From NCBI GenBank assembly GCA_030630685.1, contig DAOVMN010000004.1:1-20677 (forward strand): a stretch of 20,677 nt of DNA, in the 5' to 3' direction. This document shows, in pieces, positions 1 through 7,196 of the stretch. Origin of the DNA: Thermoplasmata archaeon. GTDB taxonomy: Archaea > Thermoplasmatota > DAOVMN01. Every line of letters starts with the position of its first letter. Position 1 is the first letter of the stretch. The notes below the pieces were generated by a model. That model searched no databases and was not told the origin of the DNA. It worked only from the letters and a program-made list of their open reading frames with translations. Both the position numbers and the translations under genes were made by a program.

Positions 1-1
1 C

Positions 2-154
2 GGGAATAAAAAAGGCTTCGCAATCGAGATAGTGAATTTAGAAGCATTCAAAAATCCTGTGGACCCAAGGGAGATTATCCCGGACTTTGCGGCGCCCCAG
101 TCCTTTTGTTATCTGGACACGGCCATATTTAGTGGGGGATGTGGAGATGGATGA
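2..154 (+). CDS. C-terminal fragment of an unidentified protein
   Basis: An open frame enters from the left edge and stops at TGA 152-154, giving 50 residues. The part from about residue 6 to 38 (FAIEIVNLEAFKNPVDP, then a proline-rich stretch ending PQSFCYL) looks like real protein. It recalls the last strands of an ASCH/EVE/PUA-type fold, but this is only an impression from memory. The final dozen residues are glycine-rich and look less natural, so the original end may have been replaced. The stop overlaps the ATG at 147 of the next small frame by 8 bases. It is not the C-terminus of an HsdM methylase that I would recognise. Confidence 0.4.
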   Translation, partial: GNKKGFAIEIVNLEAFKNPVDPREIIPDFAAPQSFCYLDTAIFSGGCGDG

Positions 155-302
155 AACACTGGAAGGCTTTAAGGAGATGGGGTCGGGCGCGGCGCTGCCT
201 GCGGATTGGAAAGTTGCGTGGTTGAAGAAGACGGATGAGAGATTGGAAAAGAATGATTCTCTCACTGCAATGGGACACTTCAAAGGAGGGGGTGAACATT
301 AG
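147..302 (+). pseudogene. Possible remnant of an hsdS 5' end
   Basis: A 51-codon frame starts at ATG 147. Its first 27 or so residues (DETLEGFKEMGSGAALPADWK and on) line up with the N-terminus encoded just before and in hsdS at 1135-1215 (NEELPEGFKMTELGPLPEEWE). Shared positions include E-x-L, EGFK, M, G, LP, W, V and L. After about residue 27 the likeness ends. The simplest reading is that the RNase H-SWIM gene is flanked by a decayed copy of the hsdS start on its left and the intact hsdS on its right. It could also be a chance frame or a small real protein. Its end overlaps the start of the RNase H gene. Confidence 0.35.
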
Positions 303-1131
303 AGAATTTAGATCTCTTGACGAACTTGAGAAGTTCAAGAAAACATGGCGATGGCAGGCTTTTCAGTGCTTTCACATTGGAGACAATGCAGGCATGATCA
401 ACTCGTTTCTTGACCTGGGATATTCGGTCGTCCACTGTGATGCGAGTTACCGGGACGGCATTGGTACTGCATCAATCTACATCGAAAATACAGGAAGACA
501 GTATGCGATTCAAAAAACCACCTTCAGATCAAAGGGTCCAGTGTATGCCGAAATGATGGCGATGATTCACGCCCTCAGGAGAATTAAGCAGATGAAAACC
601 ATTGACCGTGCACTGCTGGTGAACGACAACTTGTATAGCGTATTCCTTGCAGCCGGTTGCTACACTCCACGCAAAGATCACATCAAAGCAGCTGTCCAGA
701 ATTTCAACGATGAGAAGGCACAAGTTCTATTCCCTGTTGAACTCGGTTGGGTGAGGAGCAAGATCACAAAAAAGGTTGACAAAGCGGCAAAAAGAGAAAT
801 GAAATCGAAAGAGATTGAAATCAGAGATAAAATAGAAAAACGGAAGGAAAAGGTATTACAAACAATCCGGAAAGCTAAGGCACTCAACAATTTTACCGTG
901 GAAGATGACAGCGTAAAGATACGATCAGAGAAATCAAATCGTTGGTACGCCATTAGTTTTTCCCCTATCCCAACCTGCACCTGTGCATGGTGGAGAAATA
1001 AGTGGGGCAACAAGGAGGATTTCATTATCAAGGCGCGGGCACTGCCCTGCAAGCACATGTGCAAAGCGGCGGAGGTGTTAGAAGAGGACATCTTTGCGAT
1101 ATTCGAGAGGCAGATTTTCAGGAGGGATTGA
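235..1131 (+). CDS. RNase HI-like protein with C-terminal SWIM zinc finger
   Basis: The protein has up to 298 residues. Residues about 64-185 match the RNase HI fold: a first strand with VVHCDAS (D69), the helix motif YAEMMA (E106), a strand ending LVND (D131), and a late KKVDKAAK (D182). These four acids sit where the DEDD catalytic set of RNase HI lies, so it is probably active on RNA in RNA-DNA hybrids. Residues 186-215 are highly charged and probably a long helix. Residues about 228-285 form a SWIM zinc finger: C248-x-C250, then C272-x-H274. SWIM domains bind DNA or protein partners. The start is uncertain: ATG 235, ATG 253 and GTG 292 are in frame, and GGAGG at 285-289 lies only 2 bases before GTG 292. 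The gene lies directly before hsdS, in the same frame and separated by one TGA. I do not know a named system with this pairing. Confidence 0.8.
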   Translation: MRDWKRMILSLQWDTSKEGVNIREFRSLDELEKFKKTWRWQAFQCFHIGDNAGMINSFLDLGYSVVHCDASYRDGIGTASIYIENTGRQYAIQKTTFRSKGPVYAEMMAMIHALRRIKQMKTIDRALLVNDNLYSVFLAAGCYTPRKDHIKAAVQNFNDEKAQVLFPVELGWVRSKITKKVDKAAKREMKSKEIEIRDKIEKRKEKVLQTIRKAKALNNFTVEDDSVKIRSEKSNRWYAISFSPIPTCTCAWWRNKWGNKEDFIIKARALPCKHMCKAAEVLEEDIFAIFERQIFRRD

Positions 1132-1135
1132 ATAA

Positions 1136-1165
1136 ATGAAGAACTCCCAGAAGGCTTCAAAATGA
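1136..1165 (+). CDS. Possible 9-residue leader ORF before hsdS
   Basis: A strong Shine-Dalgarno sequence, GGAGGG at 1121-1126, lies 9 bases before ATG 1136. This ATG opens only nine codons (MKNSQKASK) and stops at TGA 1163-1165, which overlaps the hsdS ATG at 1162. Such an ATGA junction suits termination and re-initiation. The alternative is that the ancestral hsdS start was one frame away at ATA 1132, since the residues it would encode (NEELPEGFK) look like an HsdS start. In that case the mini-ORF is an accident of a lost ATG. Confidence 0.3.
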   Translation: MKNSQKASK

Positions 1166-2448
1166 CCGAACTCGGCCCCCTGCCGGAGGAGTGGGAGGTG
1201 GTGAGGCTGGGGGATGTTATCGAAAAAACGAAACAAAAGGACCCCAAAAAAGCACCTGATTGGAGCTTCAAGTACATTGATGTTTCAAGCGTCAGCAGAG
1301 ATACTTTAAGAATCCAGGATTATAAAACATATGAAGGAAAACATGCACCGAGCAGAGCACGAAAACTTGTTCAGAGTGGCGATGTCATATTTGCAACTGT
1401 TCGACCAACCTTACGAAGAGTAGCATTGGTTAATTATGAGTTTGATGGACACATTTGTTCAACAGCATTCTGCGTTTTGAGGGCAAGAAAAGATGTTACT
1501 ATTCCTGAGCATATATTCAATTCTGTTGCAAGAGACAACTTCATTTCAGAGCTCGGAAAAATCCAAAGAGGTGCAAGTTACCCTGCTGTAACTGACAAAG
1601 ATGTGAAAAATCAAAAAATCCCCCTCCCCCCCCTCCCCGAACAAAAGCGCATCGCCGCCGTCCTCTCCACCATCCAGCGCTCAAAGGAAAAAACCGCTGA
1701 GGTAATCACCGCAGCGAAGGAGCTTAAAAGATCTATGATGAAGCACCTGTTTACCTACGGGCCCGTGCCGCTTGAGGGGGCGGAGAATGTGCCCCTGAAG
1801 GAGGCGGAGATCGGGCCGGTACCGGAGGAGTGGGGAGTGGTGAGGTTGGGAGAGGTGGTCAACTTAATTATGGGTCAGTCCCCTCCTGGTTCTACTTACA
1901 ATAACATCGGAGAAGGAATGCCATTTCTACAAGGCAAGGCGGAATTTGGTGCAATATCACCAAAGAACATAAAGTACACAACAGACCCTAAGAAAATCGC
2001 TCCAAAAGGAAGTGTACTGATGTCTGTAAGAGCTCCTGTGGGCGATGTAAATATCTCTGATATTGACTATTGCATAGGCCGAGGATTAGCATCTATTTCA
2101 TTGAAAAAAGGAGACAACCGTTTTCTATTCAACCTCTTAACTTATTTGAAACCGGAAATTGCAAAGGAAGGTACAGGTTCCACTTTTAAAGCAATCAACA
2201 AATCTAAACTCCAAAACCTCAAAATCCCCCTCCCACCTCTCCCCACCCAACACCGCATCGCCGAAATCCTCTCCACGATCGACCAGAAAATCGAAGCCGA
2301 GGAGAACAAGAAGAAAGCCCTAAAAGAACTCTTTAAAACATTACTCCACGACCTCATGACCGCAAAGATAAGGGTGAACGACCTCGCCATTGCGCCAGAG
2401 CGAAAACTTAATTTACAACAGCTTAATACACCCCAACGGAGCGACTGA
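1162..2448 (+). CDS. hsdS: Type I restriction-modification specificity subunit HsdS
   Basis: HsdS chooses the DNA target of a type I restriction-modification complex. The protein has 428 residues, normal for the family, with the usual two-fold layout. Target recognition domain 1 spans about residues 8-150 and begins LPEEWEVVRLGDV. Conserved spacer helix 1 follows from about 153 with LPPLPEQKRIAAVLSTI. Domain 2 begins about 220 with VPEEWGVVRLGEV. Spacer 2 follows from about 355 with LPPLPTQHRIAEILSTI and ends in a charged coil. The recognition domains are AT-richer than the conserved segments, as in shuffled hsdS genes. ATG 1162 has no good ribosome site of its own; upstream in-frame codons back to ATA 1132 look like native HsdS sequence, so the real start may lie there or depend on the leader ORF at 1136. 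An MNT gene follows 1 base after the stop. Confidence 0.93.
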   Translation: MTELGPLPEEWEVVRLGDVIEKTKQKDPKKAPDWSFKYIDVSSVSRDTLRIQDYKTYEGKHAPSRARKLVQSGDVIFATVRPTLRRVALVNYEFDGHICSTAFCVLRARKDVTIPEHIFNSVARDNFISELGKIQRGASYPAVTDKDVKNQKIPLPPLPEQKRIAAVLSTIQRSKEKTAEVITAAKELKRSMMKHLFTYGPVPLEGAENVPLKEAEIGPVPEEWGVVRLGEVVNLIMGQSPPGSTYNNIGEGMPFLQGKAEFGAISPKNIKYTTDPKKIAPKGSVLMSVRAPVGDVNISDIDYCIGRGLASISLKKGDNRFLFNLLTYLKPEIAKEGTGSTFKAINKSKLQNLKIPLPPLPTQHRIAEILSTIDQKIEAEENKKKALKELFKTLLHDLMTAKIRVNDLAIAPERKLNLQQLNTPQRSD

Positions 2449-2449
2449 A

Positions 2450-2758
2450 ATGATAGAACACAAACCAGCGAACACAAACGATGTTATTGAACTCCTGAGC
2501 AAGCATGAGAAACAAATAAAGGACAGGTTCAGTGTGAGGAAGATCGGTGTCTTTGGGTCCCATGCCAAAGGGAATGAAAAGGAAACCAGTGACATCGACA
2601 TCCTTGTGGAGTTCGAGAAGGCTACTTTTGATAATTTCATGGATTTATTGTTCTTTCTAGAGGAATTGTTTGTAAGGAAAGTGGACCTGGTAACCTCCAA
2701 TGGTATCAGCCCGTACATCCGCCCCAGGGTCGAGGAAGAGGTGGTGTGGTGTGGATAG
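2450..2758 (+). CDS. mntA: MNT-type nucleotidyltransferase antitoxin (MntA family)
   Basis: The product is a 102-residue minimal nucleotidyltransferase. The signature G36-S37 followed by ten residues and D48-I-D50 is complete, so the metal-binding acids are present. In the studied MntA/HepT pairs this protein transfers AMP to a tyrosine of the HEPN partner and blocks it. The start at 2450 is chosen because it lies one base after the hsdS stop with GGAG at 2438-2441 in front; a longer frame from 2390 would run inside hsdS. The 3' end overlaps the GTG start of the HEPN gene by 8 bases. The pair sits between hsdS and hsdR, which is unusual for a type I locus. Confidence 0.88.
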   Translation: MIEHKPANTNDVIELLSKHEKQIKDRFSVRKIGVFGSHAKGNEKETSDIDILVEFEKATFDNFMDLLFFLEELFVRKVDLVTSNGISPYIRPRVEEEVVWCG

Positions 2759-3086
2759 GAATAAGGCTTTCTTGAAGCATATACGTGATGAAATTGCCTT
2801 CTTACGGAAGCAATGCCAGGGATTGAAGTTTGAGGAACTGATAGAAGATGATGTTCTCCAAAGAGCAGTTTCGAGAAGTCTTGAGATTATTGGGGAGGCG
2901 GTGAAGAATCTCTCACTCGACTTCAAGGAAAAACATCCCGAGGTCGAATGGAGGAGAATCGCTGGTTTGAGAGACAAATTGATCCATCAGTATTTCGGAG
3001 TGGATTGGCTCATTGTATGGGATGTCCTTACAAACAAACTTCCGGAACTTGAAAACAAAATCAGGGCATTAATTGAGAAAGAATGA
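2751..3086 (+). CDS. hepT: HEPN-domain toxin (HepT family)
   Basis: The protein is all-helical with 111 residues. The HEPN RNase motif R-x4-H is seen as R74-DKLI-H79, followed by Q-Y81, giving the extended R-x4-H-x-Y form whose tyrosine is the AMPylation target in studied HepT toxins. The predicted activity is RNA cleavage, held in check by the MNT protein encoded just upstream. GTG 2751 is chosen because the codons after it (DRNKAFLKHIRDE) begin the HEPN fold, and the residues before it are a shadow of the mntA frame. The gene overlaps mntA by 8 bases. The hsdR ATG follows 10 bases after the stop, so all three are probably cotranscribed. Confidence 0.88.
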   Translation: MDRNKAFLKHIRDEIAFLRKQCQGLKFEELIEDDVLQRAVSRSLEIIGEAVKNLSLDFKEKHPEVEWRRIAGLRDKLIHQYFGVDWLIVWDVLTNKLPELENKIRALIEKE

Positions 3087-3096
3087 AAGGTGAAAT

Positions 3097-6048
3097 ATGA
3101 TAAGATACATCGGAAGCGAAAGAAAGGCCGTCCAGAACCCGCTCGTTAAGTATGTCCAGGAGCCCAGGGCCAAGTACAAAGCCTCGGACGGCACCACGAA
3201 ATTCATCAATCTCGGATGGGAATACGTGAGCCCTGAAGAGGCCCTGCAACTGAGAGGCGGAAAGACCGGCCTTGTGTTTCACGAGCTTTTCGTCGGGCAG
3301 ATGCGGAAGCTCAACCCTGAGTTCATGAACCGGCAGCTATCAGAGGAACTCATCAGGAAGATCGGGACCATCCCTCCCAACATAGAAGGGAACCTTGCCG
3401 CCTGGGAGTATCTCAAGGGCCTGAGAACTGTGTTCGTTCCGGAAGAGAAACGAGAGCGGAATGTGAAGTTCATTGATACCAAGAATATCGATAACAATAC
3501 CTTCCATGTGACGGACGAGTTCAGTTTCACCAATGGCAGCAAGACCATTCGCCAGGATGTGGTCTTCCTCGTCAATGGGGTGCCTGTGCTTTTCGTGGAG
3601 ACCAAGGCCTCCCATAAGATCGACGGCATGACCGAGGCCCTTGAGCAGGTGAAGCGATACCACCGCGAATGTCCAGAACTCCTTTCACTGCTTCAGGTCT
3701 ATGCCATTACCCATCTCATCAAATATTACTACAGCGGGACCTGGAGCCCCTCCGCAAAGGCCCTCTTCAACTGGAAGGAAGAGCAGATCGGGGATTTCGA
3801 GACATTGGTTAAAACCTTCTTTGGCAGGGAAAGAATAGTCAGGCTCCTCACCGATTTCATACTTTTCACACGACAGGATGACGAACTCAAGAAAGTGGTG
3901 TTGCGTCCCCACCAGATGCGGGCAGTGGGTAAAGTAGTAGAGCGTGCGTTCGAGGCTAAAAAGAGGAGAGGGCTCATCTGGCACACCCAGGGCTCTGGCA
4001 AGACGTATACCATGATTATGGCAGCACAGAGAATCATGAAGGACCCGGTCTTTGAGAATCCTACGGTCATCATGCTCGTGGACAGGAACGAACTGGAAAC
4101 CCAGCTCTTCGGGAATCTTGCTTCGGTAGGGATCGAGCAGGTAATTGTTGCCCAGCGAAAAACGCATCTTAAGAAACTCCTGAAGGACGACACCAAAGGC
4201 TTGATTGTCAGCATGATCCATAAATTCGACAACATACCTGCTAACATCAACACACGGGAGAACATTTTTGTGCTCGTGGATGAGGCCCACCGGACCACCG
4301 GGGGAAGGCTGGGCAACTACCTCACCGGTGCCCTTCCCAATGCAACCTATATCGGCTTTACCGGGACCCCCATAGACAAGACCACTTATGGGAAAGGCAC
4401 CTTCATCACCTTTGGCAAGGATGACCCACCACACGGCTATCTGGATAAATACGGCATCGCGGAATCCATCGGAGATCACACCACCGTACCACTTCACTAC
4501 TCTCTTGCCCCGAATGAATTGACTGTTGAGAAGGAGATTCTTGAGAAAGAGTTCCTTGACCTTGCAGAGGCGGAAGGGATAAGCGAGATCGAGGAATTGA
4601 ACAAGGTCCTTGAGAAAGCCGTTACGTTACGGAACATGCTCAAGAACTCGGATAGAGTAGAAATGGTGGCGAATTACATTGCCAAACATTACCGGGAGTA
4701 TATCGAACCAATGGGGTACAAGGCCTTTGTTGTTGGTGTAGACAGGGAAGCATGTGCCCTGTACAAAGAGGAACTGGACAGGCATCTCCCTGAGGATTGG
4801 ACAAGGGTGGTGTACAGCCCAGGGCACAATGATCTCCCCAAATTATCAAGGTATCATCTATCCGGGAAGGAAGAAAAGCAGGTACGTAAAGACTTCAGGA
4901 ACCCGGAAAAACTGCCAAAAATCCTGATCGTAACGGAAAAGCTTCTCACAGGCTTCGATGCCCCGATTCTTTATTGCATGTATCTGGATAAGCCCATGAG
5001 AGACCATGTTCTGCTTCAGGCCATTGCACGGGTCAACAGGCCGTATGAGGATGACACTGGAAGGAAAAAGCCCTCTGGATTCGTTTTTGACTTTGTGGGA
5101 ATATTCGATAATCTTGAAAAGGCTCTTGCCTTTGATTCAAAGGACATCGAAGGGGTTGTTCATGATATTGAGATGTTGAAAGAACGATTCTCTGAATTGA
5201 TGGACAAAGCAGGACGGGATTATCTTGTTCTCCTCGAAGGAAAAACAGAGGACAAGAAAGTCGAATCTGTTCTTGAATATTTCAAAGACGAGGAAACAAG
5301 ACATGATTTTTATCAGTTCTTCAAGAAAATATCAGATATCTATGAGATTCTTTCCCCGGATGCCTGCCTGAGACCTTACATCGAAGATTTTGATACCCTT
5401 GCCCGGATGTACAGGATTCTCAGAGAAGCTTATGAACCTGGCATCCTTGTTGACAAGGAGTTCACAAGGAAGACCGCCAAACTTGTCCAGGACCGTACCA
5501 AAAGCGGTAAGATAAAATCCAATCTAAAAGTATACGAAATAAACGAGAAAACACTGAAGATGATCGAGGAGAGCCAATCCTCGGATACAGAGAAGGTATT
5601 CAATCTCCTGAAAAGCATTGGAAACTTTGTTGTACTGAATGACCAACATAGCCCATATCTCATTTCAATAGGGGATAAGGCAGAATTAATCGCTCAACTT
5701 TACATGAAGGGGCAGAAAACCACTCAGGCGGCCCTCGAGGAGCTCAAGAAGCTCATTGAGGAAATAAATAGGGCGAGAAAGGAGCAGGAGGAAAAGGGAA
5801 TGCCTCTCGATATTTTTACCATCTATTGGCTTCTGAAAAAAGAAGAATTGAAGAATCCTGAAAATGGTGCGAACAAGATGAGAGAGGTGCTAAAAAAATA
5901 TCCCCACTGGAAGAGGAGCGAAAAACACGGGATGGAAGTAAGGCAGAAGCTGTATGAGATTTTGTTACAATCCGGATTGGATGATGTCAAAATAGTCTCG
6001 AGGATTGCCCGGGAAATATTCCGGGTGCTCAAGGAGGGGACACAATGA
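3097..6048 (+). CDS. hsdR: Type I restriction enzyme motor/nuclease subunit HsdR
   Basis: This 983-residue protein translocates DNA with ATP and cuts it when methylation is missing. The N-terminal nuclease core shows D154 in RQDVVFLV, then E168-T-K170 in FVETK, the PD-(D/E)xK pattern, followed by a helix with QVKRY. The superfamily 2 motor follows: Walker A TQGSGKT with K302, DEAH at 395-398 in VLVDEAHR, motif III GFTGTP, and motif VI QAIARVNRPY. The C-terminal 250 residues are helical and charged, as expected for the region that docks on HsdM/HsdS. The start has AAAGGTG 5 bases upstream. Length and motif order are normal and no break is seen. Its stop overlaps the next gene in ATGA. Confidence 0.95.
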   Translation: MIRYIGSERKAVQNPLVKYVQEPRAKYKASDGTTKFINLGWEYVSPEEALQLRGGKTGLVFHELFVGQMRKLNPEFMNRQLSEELIRKIGTIPPNIEGNLAAWEYLKGLRTVFVPEEKRERNVKFIDTKNIDNNTFHVTDEFSFTNGSKTIRQDVVFLVNGVPVLFVETKASHKIDGMTEALEQVKRYHRECPELLSLLQVYAITHLIKYYYSGTWSPSAKALFNWKEEQIGDFETLVKTFFGRERIVRLLTDFILFTRQDDELKKVVLRPHQMRAVGKVVERAFEAKKRRGLIWHTQGSGKTYTMIMAAQRIMKDPVFENPTVIMLVDRNELETQLFGNLASVGIEQVIVAQRKTHLKKLLKDDTKGLIVSMIHKFDNIPANINTRENIFVLVDEAHRTTGGRLGNYLTGALPNATYIGFTGTPIDKTTYGKGTFITFGKDDPPHGYLDKYGIAESIGDHTTVPLHYSLAPNELTVEKEILEKEFLDLAEAEGISEIEELNKVLEKAVTLRNMLKNSDRVEMVANYIAKHYREYIEPMGYKAFVVGVDREACALYKEELDRHLPEDWTRVVYSPGHNDLPKLSRYHLSGKEEKQVRKDFRNPEKLPKILIVTEKLLTGFDAPILYCMYLDKPMRDHVLLQAIARVNRPYEDDTGRKKPSGFVFDFVGIFDNLEKALAFDSKDIEGVVHDIEMLKERFSELMDKAGRDYLVLLEGKTEDKKVESVLEYFKDEETRHDFYQFFKKISDIYEILSPDACLRPYIEDFDTLARMYRILREAYEPGILVDKEFTRKTAKLVQDRTKSGKIKSNLKVYEINEKTLKMIEESQSSDTEKVFNLLKSIGNFVVLNDQHSPYLISIGDKAELIAQLYMKGQKTTQAALEELKKLIEEINRARKEQEEKGMPLDIFTIYWLLKKEELKNPENGANKMREVLKKYPHWKRSEKHGMEVRQKLYEILLQSGLDDVKIVSRIAREIFRVLKEGTQ

Positions 6049-6320
6049 TAGCCCCAGAGGATTTCAAAAATGATGTCAAGGAGTGGGCACGGGTAATCGG
6101 AGTTGAGCCGAAACAGATTCACCTGCGAAAGATGAAAAGAAAATTGGCCAGTTGTTCCAGCAAAGGGAGACTAACATTCGATCCTTCTCTACTGATAGAG
6201 TCTAAGGAGGTTAGATCAAAAGCAATATTGCATGAACTCCTTCACCTCAGATATCCAAATCACGGAAAAATGTTCCACATACTATTAGATACATATCTGA
6301 AAAGAGGAATTAGAAAATAA
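6045..6320 (+). CDS. Small YgjP/SprT-like zinc metallopeptidase
   Basis: The protein has 91 residues. The motif H63-E-L-L-H67 followed by LRYPN-H73-G-x-x-F is the HExxH...HG pattern of the YgjP/DUF45 (M48-like) zinc peptidases. Family members are typically over 200 residues, so this is a stripped-down version keeping mainly the metal site. The ATG overlaps the hsdR stop by 4 bases (ATGA), so translation is probably coupled. From memory, small peptidases of this type are often found next to hsdR, but their role in restriction is not established. There is no sign of truncation at the stop. Confidence 0.82.
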   Translation: MIAPEDFKNDVKEWARVIGVEPKQIHLRKMKRKLASCSSKGRLTFDPSLLIESKEVRSKAILHELLHLRYPNHGKMFHILLDTYLKRGIRK

Positions 6321-6331
6321 TGAACGCCGCT

Positions 6332-6345
6332 AAAAGCATATTAAT
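6332..6345 (+). promoter_or_regulatory. purQ TATA/BRE element
   Basis: The 14-mer AAAAGCATATTAAT is centred about 26 bases before the purQ ATG at 6366, which predicts a leaderless mRNA. The identical 14-mer recurs at 7769-7782 before the surface-protein gene. Confidence 0.65.
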
Positions 6346-6365
6346 CCGTTGAATATTCCCATGTC

Positions 6366-7196
6366 ATGGACCTAAAAGACATCCGAGTCGCCGTGCTCAG
6401 AATCGAAGGTACCAACTGCGAGGAAGAGTCTTTTCTTGCATTCAAACGGTTAGGAGCGGATCCCGAGATGGTGCACCTGAAACAGCTAACCGGGGACTCC
6501 AGCCACCCGAGAAAACTGAAGGATTACCATGCCCTCATGTTCCCCGGAGGCTTCTCTGCAGGAGACTATGTCAGGGCCGGGGCAATCTTTTCCGCAAGAA
6601 TCAAGTCCTCCCTTGGAAGGGATCTGGTAAGGTTCGTGGAAGACGGTTACCCTGTACTTGGAATATGCAACGGCTTCCAGATACTGGTCGAACTTGGACT
6701 GCTCCCGGGGCTGAGCGGGACAATGACCGGGAGGGCCGAAGCGGTGTTGGCAACCAACGATTCCAATAGATTCGAGTGCCGTCCCACCATCCTCAAGCAC
6801 GTGAAAAGAGGTAATCGCGTGTTCACAGAAAAGATGGGATACGGAGAACTGTTCACCATCCCGTCGGCACATGCGGAAGGGAAGTTTGTTCTTCCAGAAG
6901 ATCGGGAGAAAGAGATGCTCGAGGAAATGGTGAAGAACGACCAGATAGTCTTCCAGTATGTGAAGCCCGATGGTACAAAAGCGGAATATCCCTTCAACCC
7001 CAATGGCTCTATCCTAAACATTGCAGGCATAACCAACCCGGCCGGGAATGTGATGGGCATGATGCCCCACCCGGAGAGGGCCTTCTACCGTTCAACCTCC
7101 CCAAACTGGACACGCCACCCCCTGCCTTTGGAGGACTTCGGGGATGGATGGTACATCTTTTCCTCGCTTCTAAACTATGTTTCAAGAAGGTTCTGA
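6366..7196 (+). CDS. purQ: Phosphoribosylformylglycinamidine synthase, glutaminase subunit
   Basis: PurQ releases ammonia from glutamine for the fourth step of purine synthesis, working with PurL and PurS. The 276-residue protein is a class I glutamine amidotransferase: MFPGGFSAGDYVRAG at about 58-72, the nucleophile C101 in GYPVLGICNGFQIL, and the H235-P-E237 dyad in MMPHPER. It is some 40-50 residues longer than the short bacterial form, as in several archaea. The TATA element 26 bases upstream makes this ATG the likely first codon of a leaderless message. No purL or purS lies in the window. It ends in convergent overlap (15 bases) with the membrane-protein gene on the other strand. Confidence 0.94.
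   Translation: MDLKDIRVAVLRIEGTNCEEESFLAFKRLGADPEMVHLKQLTGDSSHPRKLKDYHALMFPGGFSAGDYVRAGAIFSARIKSSLGRDLVRFVEDGYPVLGICNGFQILVELGLLPGLSGTMTGRAEAVLATNDSNRFECRPTILKHVKRGNRVFTEKMGYGELFTIPSAHAEGKFVLPEDREKEMLEEMVKNDQIVFQYVKPDGTKAEYPFNPNGSILNIAGITNPAGNVMGMMPHPERAFYRSTSPNWTRHPLPLEDFGDGWYIFSSLLNYVSRRF

Noticed and set aside
678..1277. A 199-codon minus-strand frame opposite the RNase H gene and hsdS
   Set aside because: It spans the junction of two well-supported plus-strand genes and is rich in S, L and F, as expected for an antisense shadow.
2390..2449. Longer N-terminus of the first MNT protein from ATG 2390
   Set aside because: This part overlaps the hsdS coding end in another frame, and ATG 2450 has a ribosome site and fits the family start.
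3685..4497. A 270-codon frame on the minus strand opposite hsdR
   Set aside because: The plus strand carries the nuclease and helicase motifs of HsdR throughout; the antisense frame has no recognisable motif and reflects codon bias.
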